Assembly: GCF_013306565.1 (NCBI RefSeq)
Contig: NZ_PZPO01000004.1
Coordinates: forward strand, 248,001 to 312,000
Length of the DNA: 64,000 bases
Reading direction: 5' to 3'
Source of the DNA: Hyphomicrobium sulfonivorans
GTDB taxonomy: Bacteria > Pseudomonadota > Alphaproteobacteria > Rhizobiales > Hyphomicrobiaceae
Of this stretch, positions 56,093 through 64,000 are shown in pieces. The notes beneath the pieces were generated by a model. The model ran no database searches. It worked only from the letters and a program-made list of their open reading frames with translations, and was not told where the DNA came from. Made by a program: the position numbers and the translations under genes. Numbering within the stretch: the stretch's first letter is position 1; each line of letters begins with the position of its first letter.

Positions 56093-57304
56093 ATGCTTTT
56101 TCTCCACCGTCGCGGGCTTCGGGACTGCCTGATAAGGACGCTGGCAGTGCTGGCGGCACTGTTTGCCATCCTCGCTCCCCAGCTTGCGATGGCCCAGGGC
56201 GGCTTTAAAACGAAGGCCAAGGCAGCGTTGCTGCTCGATGCCGATACCGGCGCGGTTTATTTCCAGCACAATGCCGATCAATTGATGCCGCCGGCCTCGA
56301 TTTCGAAGCTGGTGACGGCGGCCGTGGTGTTTCGCGCGCTGAAGGAAGGGCGGATAAAGCTCACCGACGAATTCAGGATGAGCGAGCATGCCTGGCGCAC
56401 GGGCGGTGCACCGTCGCGAACATCGTCGATGTTTGTGCCGATCAACACGACCGCGACCGTCGATGAACTACTGAAGGGCCTGATCATACAGTCGGGCAAC
56501 GACGCTGCGATCTGTCTGGCCGAAGGCCTGAGCGGCAGCGAGGCGCAGTTCGCCAAGAGCATGGCCGAGGAAGCCAAGCGGATCGGGCTGTCGAAATCGA
56601 CATTCGCCAATCCGAGCGGGCTGTATCACCCCGATCAGCAGATGACGGCGCGCGAGATTGCGCTGCTGGCTCGCTACCTGATCCGCGAATATCCCGAATA
56701 CTATCCGATCTTTTCGCAGCGGCTATTCGAGTACAGCAAGTTCAAGTTCTTCAACCGCAATCCGCTGCTGGCGCTGGACATCGGCGCCGATGGTCTGAAG
56801 ACGGGGTTCGTCAGGGAATCCGGCTACAATCTGGTTGGCTCGGCGGTGCAGGGTGGTAAGCGGCTGATCGTGGTCGTGATGGGCCTTGCCACCGAGGCGG
56901 AGCGCACTTCCGAGGCGCGGCGGCTGCTGGACTGGGGCTATCGCAGCTTTGCGCCGTTCACGCTGTTTGAGGCCGGCGAAACCGTCGGCTCAGCGCGCGT
57001 GTGGGGCGGCGAGAGCCTGTTTGTGCCGCTGACCGGCAATGGCGCGGTGCGGGTGATCTTGCCCCGCGTGCCGGAGAACCCGCGGCTCAAGGCCGAGATC
57101 GTCTACAACGGGCCGCTGAAGCCGCCGGTGCGGCAGGGCGATAAGGTGGCGGTGCTGCGCGTGATCACGCAGAACAACTCCGTCAATGAAGTGCCGCTTT
57201 ATGCGGCGGCGGATGTGGAAGAGGGCGGGCTGGTGCGGCGCGGCCTCGATTCGCTGGCCTATCTGGCGCTGGGGCTCATTCCGTCACTGAAGGCCGAGGA
57301 CTAG
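56093..57304 (+). CDS. dacF: D-alanyl-D-alanine carboxypeptidase (low-molecular-mass PBP)
   Basis: Periplasmic enzyme trimming the terminal D-Ala of peptidoglycan stem peptides; 403 residues. Signal peptide ends AMAQG. All three active-site boxes are present: SxxK in PASISKLVTA, SxN in IQSGNDAA and KTG in DGLKTGFV. A C-terminal PBP5-like beta domain (about residues 290-380) and an amphipathic tail follow. Gene order rlpA-dacF-tmk-holB-metG-tatD is common in alphaproteobacteria. Confidence 0.93.
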   Translation: MLFLHRRGLRDCLIRTLAVLAALFAILAPQLAMAQGGFKTKAKAALLLDADTGAVYFQHNADQLMPPASISKLVTAAVVFRALKEGRIKLTDEFRMSEHAWRTGGAPSRTSSMFVPINTTATVDELLKGLIIQSGNDAAICLAEGLSGSEAQFAKSMAEEAKRIGLSKSTFANPSGLYHPDQQMTAREIALLARYLIREYPEYYPIFSQRLFEYSKFKFFNRNPLLALDIGADGLKTGFVRESGYNLVGSAVQGGKRLIVVVMGLATEAERTSEARRLLDWGYRSFAPFTLFEAGETVGSARVWGGESLFVPLTGNGAVRVILPRVPENPRLKAEIVYNGPLKPPVRQGDKVAVLRVITQNNSVNEVPLYAAADVEEGGLVRRGLDSLAYLALGLIPSLKAED

Positions 57305-57313
57305 GCTCTCTTG

Positions 57314-57364
57314 AGACCTACGATTCACGCTTCGGACTGATAGGGTCCGAACCGATCGTGGTCT
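57314..57364. repeat. Third family B palindrome, between dacF and tmk
   Basis: Arms AGACC/GGTCT, ACGAT/ATCGT and CGCTTCGGAC/GTCCGAACCG (one mismatch). Compared with the copy at 51296-51345, the middle pair has changed T to C on the left and A to G on the right, so pairing is kept. Confidence 0.85.
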
Positions 57365-57483
57365 AATCCGCGCATTACCGCCCGATGGCGGGATCAGGCG
57401 GTGGTCTGGCCCCCGGCGGTCCTGCATGTTACCGACAGGAGAACCGGTCGCCTGTAGCGGCGGCGGCGCATAGGGGACGCACC

Positions 57484-58140
57484 GTGCTGGGCAAATTCAT
57501 CACCTTTGAAGGCGGCGAAGGCTCGGGCAAGTCGACCCAGGCGCGCCTGCTTGCCGATGCGCTGGCGGCCCGGAACATCGCCACCGCGATGACGCGCGAG
57601 CCGGGCGGCTCTCCGTTTGCCGAGGCGATGCGGCATGTGATCCTCGATCCCGCGACGCCGCCCCATTCGCCGCTGTCGGAAGCGCTGCTGTTCTATGCCG
57701 CCCGCGCCGATCATCTCGACCATGTTGTGCGCCCGGCGCTGAACGATGGCGTGTGGGTGATCTGCGACCGCTTTATCGATTCCACCCGCGTGTATCAGGG
57801 CGTGGCGGGCGGGCTGCCCGGTGAGGTGATCGATACGTTGAACGAGATGATCGTCAGCCCGACGCTGCCGGACCTCACCATCATCCTCGATCTGCCGGCT
57901 GAGCTTGGGCTGGGCCGCGCCTACGCGCGCCGCGTTGATCGCATCAACCCCGATACGGAAGCCGACGCCTACGAACGGCGCGACCTCGAATTCCACTGGC
58001 GGCTGCGCGGAGCGTTTCAGGCCATTGCAGCGGCTGAACCGCAGCGCTGCGTGCTGATAGATGCCGCGCAGGACGAGCAAGAGGTGTTCGCCGAGGTGTG
58101 GCGCGCGGTGGAAAGCCGGTTGCTGGCAGCGGGGGCCTGA
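57484..58140 (+). CDS. tmk: Thymidylate kinase
   Basis: Phosphorylates dTMP to dTDP; 218 residues from GTG 57484 (AGGGGA upstream). P-loop FEGGEGSGKSTQARLLA, the DRY/H-like DRFIDSTRVYQG and a LID region with Arg-rich LGRAYARRVDRIN. It overlaps holB by one base (TGATG). Confidence 0.95.
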   Translation: MLGKFITFEGGEGSGKSTQARLLADALAARNIATAMTREPGGSPFAEAMRHVILDPATPPHSPLSEALLFYAARADHLDHVVRPALNDGVWVICDRFIDSTRVYQGVAGGLPGEVIDTLNEMIVSPTLPDLTIILDLPAELGLGRAYARRVDRINPDTEADAYERRDLEFHWRLRGAFQAIAAAEPQRCVLIDAAQDEQEVFAEVWRAVESRLLAAGA

Positions 58141-59273
58141 TGGCACGCGCGCCCGCCGCACAGCAGGTAGAAGCGCTGCCGGAAGCCGACCGGCTGGGTG
58201 ACTTCCCGCATCCGCGCGACACAGCACGTCTGTTCGGCCTGGAGGCGGGCGAGGCGATGCTGGCGGAGGCGCTGGCGGAAGGACGCACGCATCACGCGTG
58301 GCTGCTGTCCGGCCCGCAGGGCATCGGCAAGGCAACGCTGGCCTATCGTTTCGCGCGTGCGGCGCTGGCATCCCCTGATGAGCGCGATCCTTCCGGGACC
58401 AGCCTTTCGGTGCCGGAGAACTCCATCGCGGCGCGTCAGGTGCGGGCGCTTTCGCACCCCGGCTTGCTGCTGATCCGCCGCCCGTACGACACCAAGGCCA
58501 AGCGCTTCACAACCTCCATTCCGGTGGATGAGGTGCGGCGGCTGCGCTCGTTCCTGTCGCATCGCGCGGCGGGCGATGGCTGGCGCGTGGTGATTGTCGA
58601 TCAGGCCGACGACCTGAACGTGAATGCCGCCAACGCGCTGCTGAAGTCGCTCGAGGAGCCGCCGGAGCGCACGGTGTTTCTGCTGATATCGTCGGCGCCG
58701 GGGCAGCTCGTTCCGACCATCCGTTCGCGCTGTCGCGATCTGGTGCTGCCCGCGCTGTCCGACAAAGACCTGCGTGCGGCGGCCGAGCAGGCGCTGGCGG
58801 TGGCAGAACTGAGGGCGCCGGACGAATCAGAATGGAGCGCGCTGATCGCTCTGGCGGGCGGCAGCACCGGGCGGCTGCTGGGGCTGCTGGGCGGCGGCGG
58901 CATCGAGCTGCAGGGGCATGTCGACCGCCTGATCGAGACGCTGCCGCGGGTCGACTGGAACGCCGTGCACCGGCTTGGGGATGAGCTGCAACCTACAGCC
59001 GCTAACGAGCGTTTTGAGTTGTTTTATGAGCTGCTGCTGGAAACGCTGGCGCGCCTGATCCGCGTCGCTGTAACGGGGGAGGGCACCGATGCGGAGCGCC
59101 AGCGGGCCTCGCGGATCATGGGGGAGGCGCGGCTTGCGTCGTTCGCTGCGCTGTGGGAAAGAATAGCCCGCGAAAAGGCCCAGACTGTTGGGCTTAACCT
59201 CGACCGCAAGGGGCTGATCCTTGATACTGCGGCCAATCTGGCCGCTGCCGCTCAGGATACCAGGTCCGCTTGA
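58140..59273 (+). CDS. holB: DNA polymerase III delta' subunit
   Basis: Clamp-loader subunit of 377 residues from ATG 58140, overlapping tmk's stop. The AAA+ fold shows LLSGPQGIGKATLAYRFARA (Walker A-like), VVIVDQADDLNVNAANALLKSLEEPPE with the usual LLKxLEEPP motif and RSRCRDLVLPAL (sensor 1/SRC motif). The Zn-finger Cys found in E. coli delta' are absent, as in other alphaproteobacteria. Confidence 0.93.
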   Translation: MARAPAAQQVEALPEADRLGDFPHPRDTARLFGLEAGEAMLAEALAEGRTHHAWLLSGPQGIGKATLAYRFARAALASPDERDPSGTSLSVPENSIAARQVRALSHPGLLLIRRPYDTKAKRFTTSIPVDEVRRLRSFLSHRAAGDGWRVVIVDQADDLNVNAANALLKSLEEPPERTVFLLISSAPGQLVPTIRSRCRDLVLPALSDKDLRAAAEQALAVAELRAPDESEWSALIALAGGSTGRLLGLLGGGGIELQGHVDRLIETLPRVDWNAVHRLGDELQPTAANERFELFYELLLETLARLIRVAVTGEGTDAERQRASRIMGEARLASFAALWERIAREKAQTVGLNLDRKGLILDTAANLAAAAQDTRSA

Positions 59274-59431
59274 GAAGAACGGAAGCCGTCTGCGATATGT
59301 CAGCCATGCTCCCATATGCGATCTTCGCCGCGCCCTGCGCCCGAATGTGAAGCGTCGCCGCGCTGCCCATCGGCAGCGTCGATCTTTTCAGGCATCATCA
59401 TCGACATCACAAATCCGAGGACAAAAGGTCC

Positions 59432-61090
59432 ATGAGCGGGCGCCAAAAGTTTTACATCACCACGGCCATTTCCTATCCCAATGGCTCGCCGCATATCGGA
59501 CACGCCTACGAGGCGATTGCGACCGATACGATTGCGCGCTTTGAGCGGCTCGACGGCAAGGACGTCTACTTCCTGACCGGCACCGACGAGCACGGCCTGA
59601 AGATGAAGCAGACGGCGGCGCGGGAAGGGCTGACGCCGCGCGAGCTGGCCGATCGCAACGCCAAGCGTTTCCGCGAGATGGCGGGCACGCTGGGGCTGTC
59701 GAACGACGATTTCATCCGCACCACCGAGCCGCGCCACTACGAGGCTGCGCAGGAAATCTGGCGCCGGATGGAAGCCAACGGCGACATCTTCCTGAAGGCC
59801 TATGCAGGCTGGTATTCGGTGCGCGACGAGGCATTCTACAACGAGAGCGAGACCACGCTCGGCGACGACGGCGTGCGGCGCGGACCGCAGGGCACACCGG
59901 TGGAGTGGACGGAAGAGGAGACCTACTTCTTCCGCCTATCCGCCTATCAGGATCGGCTGCTGGCGCACTACGACGCTAACCCGGATTTCATTCTGCCGCT
60001 GGAGCGCCGCAACGAGGTGACGAGCTTCGTGCGCGGCGGCCTTGAGGATCTTTCGATTTCGCGCACGACGCTGGACTGGGGCGTGCCGGTGCCGGAGTCG
60101 ACCACGCGCGAGCAGTCCGGCAATGGCGCGCAGCATGTGATGTACGTGTGGGTCGATGCGCTCACGAATTACATCACCGCGCTGGGCTATCCTGATCAGC
60201 TCAATCCGCTGTGGCGTTTGTGGCCGGCGAATGTGCATGTGATCGGCAAGGACATTCTGCGGTTCCACACGGTTTACTGGCCCGCGTTCCTGATGTCGGC
60301 GGGGCTGGAGATTCCAAAGCGCGTGTTCAGCCACGGCTTCGTGCTCTCCAAGGGCGAGAAGATGTCGAAGTCGGTCGGCAACGTGGTCGATCCGTTCGAT
60401 CTGGTGAAAGCGTATGGCCGCGAGCAGGTGCGCTACTTCTTCCTGCGCGAAGTGAACTTCGGCCAGGACGGCAACTATAGCCCGGAAGCCATCGCCAATC
60501 GCATCAATGCCGATCTGGCCAACGACCTGGGCAACCTTGCCCAGCGTTCGCTGTCGATGATCAACAAGAACTGCGACGCACGTGTGCCGCAGCCCGGTGA
60601 GTTCACCGATGCCGACAAGGCCATTCTTGCCGCCGCTGACGGCATGTACGCGAAGGCTCGTGAGGCGATGGATCGCCAGGCGGTGACGCGTTACCTCGAC
60701 GCCGTGTGGTACGTCGTTGCCGAAGCCAACCGCTACTTTGCGGGCGAAGAGCCGTGGGCCAAGAAAAAGACTGACCCCAAGCGCATGGAGACCATTCTCT
60801 ATGTAACGGCTGAGGTGGTGCGCCAGATCGCCATTCTGGCGTTGCCGGTGACGCCGGATGCCGCGGGCAAGTTGCTGGACTATCTGGCGCAGGATCACGA
60901 GGCGCGCGGGTTCGCGGCGCTGGGTGAGGCCGGACGTCTGAAGCCCGGCACGGAACTGCCAGCGCCTGCCGGTGTGTTCCCGCGCTATGTTGCGCCGGAA
61001 GTGGAAGGTGGCGACGAGGATCCTGTCGCGGCAGAAAAGCCGAAGAAGGCACCGAAGGAGCCAAAACCGCCGAAAGGCCCGGCCGCGTGA
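59432..61090 (+). CDS. metG: Methionyl-tRNA synthetase, zinc-less type
   Basis: Class I synthetase charging tRNA-Met; 552 residues. The HIGH motif is [12 protein letters not shown] and the KMSKS loop [16 protein letters not shown]. The connective peptide reads [16 protein letters not shown] without CxxC knuckles, so this is the zinc-less MetG2-like form. The tail is Lys/Pro-rich ([14 protein letters not shown]). Its stop overlaps tatD's start by four bases. Confidence 0.96.
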   Translation: MSGRQKFYITTAISYPNGSPHIGHAYEAIATDTIARFERLDGKDVYFLTGTDEHGLKMKQTAAREGLTPRELADRNAKRFREMAGTLGLSNDDFIRTTEPRHYEAAQEIWRRMEANGDIFLKAYAGWYSVRDEAFYNESETTLGDDGVRRGPQGTPVEWTEEETYFFRLSAYQDRLLAHYDANPDFILPLERRNEVTSFVRGGLEDLSISRTTLDWGVPVPESTTREQSGNGAQHVMYVWVDALTNYITALGYPDQLNPLWRLWPANVHVIGKDILRFHTVYWPAFLMSAGLEIPKRVFSHGFVLSKGEKMSKSVGNVVDPFDLVKAYGREQVRYFFLREVNFGQDGNYSPEAIANRINADLANDLGNLAQRSLSMINKNCDARVPQPGEFTDADKAILAAADGMYAKAREAMDRQAVTRYLDAVWYVVAEANRYFAGEEPWAKKKTDPKRMETILYVTAEVVRQIAILALPVTPDAAGKLLDYLAQDHEARGFAALGEAGRLKPGTELPAPAGVFPRYVAPEVEGGDEDPVAAEKPKKAPKEPKPPKGPAA

Positions 61091-61905
61091 CCATGCTTGT
61101 CGATCACCATTGCCATCTCGATTTTCCGCAGCTCGAAGCTGACCGGGCAGGCATTCTGCGGCGGGCGAAAGCTGCGAACGTCGGCGTGATGGTGACGATT
61201 GCAACGCGCGTGCATCAGCTGCCGAAGCTGCTGGCAATCTGCGAAGCGCACGACAACATCTACTGCTCGGTTGGCACCCATCCGCACAACGCCGATGAAC
61301 CCGACGAGCGCGGCATTCCAGCCGATGAAATCGTGCGCCTCGCCGCGCATCCGAAGGTTGTCGCCATCGGTGAAGCGGGGCTCGACTACTTCTACAAAAA
61401 GGCTTCGCCGGAAGGTCAGGCCGAAGGTTTCCGCACGCACATCGAGGCGGCGCGCCGCACCGGCCTGCCGCTGGAAATTCACACCCGCGACGCCGATCAG
61501 GACACCATCGCCATCCTTGAGGAAGCGCACGCTTCCGGCGGGCCGTTTCCGGCCATTCTGCATTGCTATACCGGCGGGCCGGAGCTGGCCGCGCGCGCGG
61601 TGGAGCTGGGGCTCTATGTTTCGTTCACCGGCGTGCTGACGTTCAAGAAGAACGAAGCGCTGCGCGAGATTGCGCGCGCGGTGCCGCTCGACCGGCTGCT
61701 GGTTGAAACCGATGCGCCGTATCTGGCGCCGGAGCCATACCGCGGCAAGACCAACGAGCCGTCCTATGTCGCGCATACGGCGGCGATGCTGGCCAAGGTG
61801 AAGGGCATATCGCAAGACGATATGGCACGCATCACGACAGACAACTTCTTCCGGCTGTTCACCAAGGTGAAACGGCCGAGTGAAACGGAAAGCGCCAGCG
61901 CATGA
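61087..61905 (+). CDS. tatD: TatD family metal-dependent hydrolase
   Basis: Amidohydrolase-fold DNase-like protein, 272 residues. Metal ligands: HxH in [10 protein letters not shown], Glu in [10 protein letters not shown], His in EIHTRDAD and ILHCYTGG, Asp in [15 protein letters not shown]. It is coupled to metG upstream and to the next hydrolase downstream by ATGA overlaps, the common alphaproteobacterial arrangement. Confidence 0.94.
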   Translation: MTMLVDHHCHLDFPQLEADRAGILRRAKAANVGVMVTIATRVHQLPKLLAICEAHDNIYCSVGTHPHNADEPDERGIPADEIVRLAAHPKVVAIGEAGLDYFYKKASPEGQAEGFRTHIEAARRTGLPLEIHTRDADQDTIAILEEAHASGGPFPAILHCYTGGPELAARAVELGLYVSFTGVLTFKKNEALREIARAVPLDRLLVETDAPYLAPEPYRGKTNEPSYVAHTAAMLAKVKGISQDDMARITTDNFFRLFTKVKRPSETESASA

Positions 61906-62699
61906 GCTATCGCGCCACCATTCTGGGCTGCGGCTCGTCCGGGGGCGTGCCGCGCATCGGCACCATGTGGGGTGCATGCGATCCGACCAACGCGAAGAAC
62001 CGGCGCCTGCGTTGCAGCATGCTGGTGGAGCGGCTGGGCAAACCACGCAACACGACGGCGCTGATCGATTCATCGCCCGATGTGCGCGAGCAACTTCTCA
62101 GCGTGCGCTGCGATGCGCTGGACGGCGTGCTCTACACGCACGATCATGCCGATCACACGCACGGCATCGATGATCTGCGCATGGTCGCCTACGCGATGAA
62201 AAAGCGGCTGGATGTGTGGGCCGATGCGCAGACGCGCGCAAGCCTCACCTCGCGGTTTGCCTATTGCTTCGAGAAGCCGGTGGGTTCCAGTTATCCGCCG
62301 ATTTTAACCGCGCATACCATCGCGCCGCCACAGCCGGTGCGTATCGACGGCCCATCGGGCGCGATTGATCTGGTGCCGTTCGAGCAGGTGCACGGCGATA
62401 TTCCGACGCTTGGCTTCCGCATCGGCAAGCTGGCCTATTCGCCGGATGTGAGCGACATCTGCGATGCGTCGGCGGCGATGCTTGAAGGCCTCGACGTGTG
62501 GATCGTCGATGCGTTGCGGTTCATTCCGCATCCCAGCCATTTCAGCGTCAAGCAGGCGCTGGAATGGGTCAAACGGCTGCAGCCCAAGCGTGCGATCCTC
62601 ACGCACATGACGACCGATCTCGATTATGAGGCGCTGCGTCGCGAGCTGCCGGATAATGTCGAGCCGGCCTATGACGGCATGGTCATCAACTTCAACTGA
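61902..62699 (+). CDS. PhnP-like MBL-fold metallohydrolase
   Basis: Beta-lactamase-fold hydrolase of 265 residues. The metal motif HxHxDH is YTHDHADHTHGIDDLR, with further ligands in SPDVSD and LTHMTTDLDY. The N-terminal GCGSSGGVPRIGTMWGACDP is typical of the PhnP/phosphodiesterase-like group encoded after tatD. No phosphonate genes are near, so the substrate is unknown. Confidence 0.9.
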   Translation: MSYRATILGCGSSGGVPRIGTMWGACDPTNAKNRRLRCSMLVERLGKPRNTTALIDSSPDVREQLLSVRCDALDGVLYTHDHADHTHGIDDLRMVAYAMKKRLDVWADAQTRASLTSRFAYCFEKPVGSSYPPILTAHTIAPPQPVRIDGPSGAIDLVPFEQVHGDIPTLGFRIGKLAYSPDVSDICDASAAMLEGLDVWIVDALRFIPHPSHFSVKQALEWVKRLQPKRAILTHMTTDLDYEALRRELPDNVEPAYDGMVINFN

Positions 62700-62754
62700 T
62701 TGCGCGCGTTGCCGTCAAATGACGCGCCGATCTAAATCGTGCGCCGACTGACGA

Positions 62755-63501
62755 TCAGCTTTCGCTTTCGGTGTGTTCTTTCTTCCAGTCGGCGAAATTG
62801 ATGATGCGGCCGGAGAAGTCGCACGACGGCGATGCCAGCTCGACGAACAGCGGCGCCAGTTCCCGCGGAGCGGGCAGCGTTTCGGGATTTTCGCCGGGGA
62901 AGGCTTTCGCGCGCATCACGGTGCGCACCGGGCCCGGGTTGACGAGGTTGACGTGAATGTCGGACGACTTCACCTCGTTGCCGTAGGTTTTCGCCAGCGC
63001 CTCAAGGCCAGCCTTTGAAACGGCATACGGCCCCCAATATGCATACTTGCCGGTGGCGGCGCCCGAGGTGACGAAGATCACGCGGCCGGCGTCAGAGCGC
63101 TTCAGCAGCGGATCCAGCGTGCGTAGCAGACGCCAGTTGGCCGACAGGTTGATGTCGATCACCTGGCTCCATGCATCCTCGGTGACATGCGGCAGCGGCG
63201 ATAGCGGGCCGAGAATGCCGGCGTTGCCGACGAGGATGTCGAGCTTGCCCCAGCGCTGATAGATGGTCGGCCCGAGCTGATCGATGCGGTCGCCCTTCGT
63301 CAGGTCGAGCTGCAGCAGTGTCGCCTTGCTGCCAACGCGGCGGATCTCGTCGTCGAGTTCCTCCAGCGCCCCGATGGTACGCGCAACGAGAATGACGTGC
63401 GCGCCCGCTTCAGCCAGCCCCAGCGCGGCGGCGCGACCGATGCCGCGCGATGCGCCCGTGACGAGGGCCAAACGATCCTTGAGCGGCTTCTTATGCTTCA
63501 T
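62755..63501 (-). CDS. Short-chain dehydrogenase/reductase
   Basis: NAD(P)-dependent SDR of 248 residues. Cofactor motif LVTGASRGIGRAAALGLAEA, structural NAG motif LVGNAGILGPLS and catalytic Tyr-Lys in GPYAVSKAGLEALAKTYG with Ser in TSGAATGK. The nucleotide loop (VARTIGALEEL) suggests NADP preference. Substrate unknown; proteins of this kind are often encoded beside purF in alphaproteobacteria, as here. Confidence 0.92.
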   Translation of the reverse strand: MKHKKPLKDRLALVTGASRGIGRAAALGLAEAGAHVILVARTIGALEELDDEIRRVGSKATLLQLDLTKGDRIDQLGPTIYQRWGKLDILVGNAGILGPLSPLPHVTEDAWSQVIDINLSANWRLLRTLDPLLKRSDAGRVIFVTSGAATGKYAYWGPYAVSKAGLEALAKTYGNEVKSSDIHVNLVNPGPVRTVMRAKAFPGENPETLPAPRELAPLFVELASPSCDFSGRIINFADWKKEHTESES

Positions 63502-63711
63502 GGGTTTGTGCTCTCACGAGGTTGACTACGTCATCGGCGGCAGCGGGAATGCGCCCGCAGCATCTATAGCCCGAACGCAGCGCAGGGCACCACCGGGGAA
63601 GGCAAAACGCCGCCACGCGAGGCGGCATTAATAACGCGCGCGATGCCTCAAACGAACAGCGCCGGACACATGGCCCGGCGCCGGTAACGCAGTCAAAAAG
63701 CCAACCGGCGA

Positions 63712-63999
63712 TCAGCCCACCTCAGCCAGCCACGAGAGCTGGCGCGGAATGGCAACGCCGCTCTGATCGGTCAGCGGTGTTGGATATTCGCCGGTGAAGC
63801 AATGATCGGTGAACTGCGGGCTGCGCGGATCGCGGCCTTCAAAACCAACGGCGCGATAGATACCATCGACAGAGAGGAATGCGAGGCTGTCGACGCCGAG
63901 GAATTCGCGCATGCCCTCGAGATCCATCGTCGCCGCCAGCAGCGAAGTGCTGTCGGGCGTATCGATGCCGTAATAATCCGGGTGCGTGATTGGCGGCGA
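63712..63999 (-). CDS. purF: Amidophosphoribosyltransferase, C-terminal part (rest outside window)
   Basis: The frame is open to the right edge and covers the last 95 residues. They match the end of PurF, the first enzyme of purine synthesis: THPDYYGIDTPDSTSLLAA, MREFLGVDSLAFLSVDGIYRA and HCFTGEYPTPLTDQ. The ATG at 63927 is internal. The gap to the SDR gene (63502-63711) shows no feature. Confidence 0.93.
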   Translation of the reverse strand, partial: SPPITHPDYYGIDTPDSTSLLAATMDLEGMREFLGVDSLAFLSVDGIYRAVGFEGRDPRSPQFTDHCFTGEYPTPLTDQSGVAIPRQLSWLAEVG

Positions 64000-64000
64000 T

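Noticed and set aside
59936-62073. Two long minus-strand frames across metG and tatD
   Set aside because: Antisense shadows with high His/Arg content; metG, tatD and the MBL gene form a coupled plus-strand operon.

Overview
This window is high-G+C chromosomal DNA from an alphaproteobacterium, most likely of the Hyphomicrobiales (Rhizobiales). The pointers are a liv operon carrying the small DUF6867 membrane protein, a phosphatidylcholine synthase, a zinc-less type MetG, a malyl-CoA/beta-methylmalyl-CoA lyase, a double-CDGSH protein and TIGR02281 aspartic proteases. It is mostly housekeeping DNA with a few accessory patches and an unusually rich set of intergenic palindromic repeats. I do not assign a genus.

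Layout. 0-0.6 kb: 3' end of metH. 0.6-5.3 kb: decayed Csu-type chaperone-usher pilus locus (usher with two one-base deletions, intact spore-coat-U protein, chaperone missing). 5.5-12.2 kb: dusA, a TauE/SafE permease, a GIY-YIG protein beside repeats, a phosphomannomutase and two tandem retropepsin-like proteases. 12.2-17.9 kb: livK, DUF6867, livF, livG, livM and livH, all on the minus strand. 18-21 kb: CDGSH protein, OprB porin, miaA. 21-25.5 kb: branched-chain amino-acid operon ilvI, unknown exported protein, ilvH, then ilvC and a strong terminator. 25.6-29.3 kb: tandem palindromes, small Cys-rich protein, NUDIX, PhzF and an intradiol dioxygenase. 29.6-31.5 kb: leuA behind a Leu-rich leader peptide and attenuator-like hairpins. 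31.6-32.6 kb: solitary MreB.

32.7-37.4 kb is the most accessory part. A two-repeat CRISPR remnant and a seven-repeat type I-E-like array lie on either side of a 977-residue YadA-like adhesin built from about 30 perfect-register 16-residue repeats; there are no cas genes. 37.8-46.9 kb: tRNA-Lys, PilZ, HspQ, malyl-CoA lyase, MarR and AraC regulators, LpxL-type acyltransferase, UbiH-type hydroxylase, phosphatidylcholine synthase, WrbA. 47.3-51.9 kb: FecI/FecR/TonB-receptor iron-uptake module. 52.2-54.4 kb: DUF1330 protein and a foreign-looking nucleotidyltransferase-domain gene next to tRNA-Ser. 54.8-64 kb: RlpA, DacF, tmk, holB, metG, tatD, a PhnP-like hydrolase, an SDR and the C-terminal part of purF.

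How the parts fit. Branched-chain amino acids are a clear theme: uptake (liv), synthesis (ilvI/H/C, leuA) and two leader structures that could sense leucine/isoleucine/valine supply. The most notable items for follow-up are the repeat-built adhesin between two CRISPR fragments, the exported unknown translationally coupled inside the acetolactate synthase operon, the nucleotidyltransferase gene beside tRNA-Ser, and two palindrome families whose copies show compensatory base changes.
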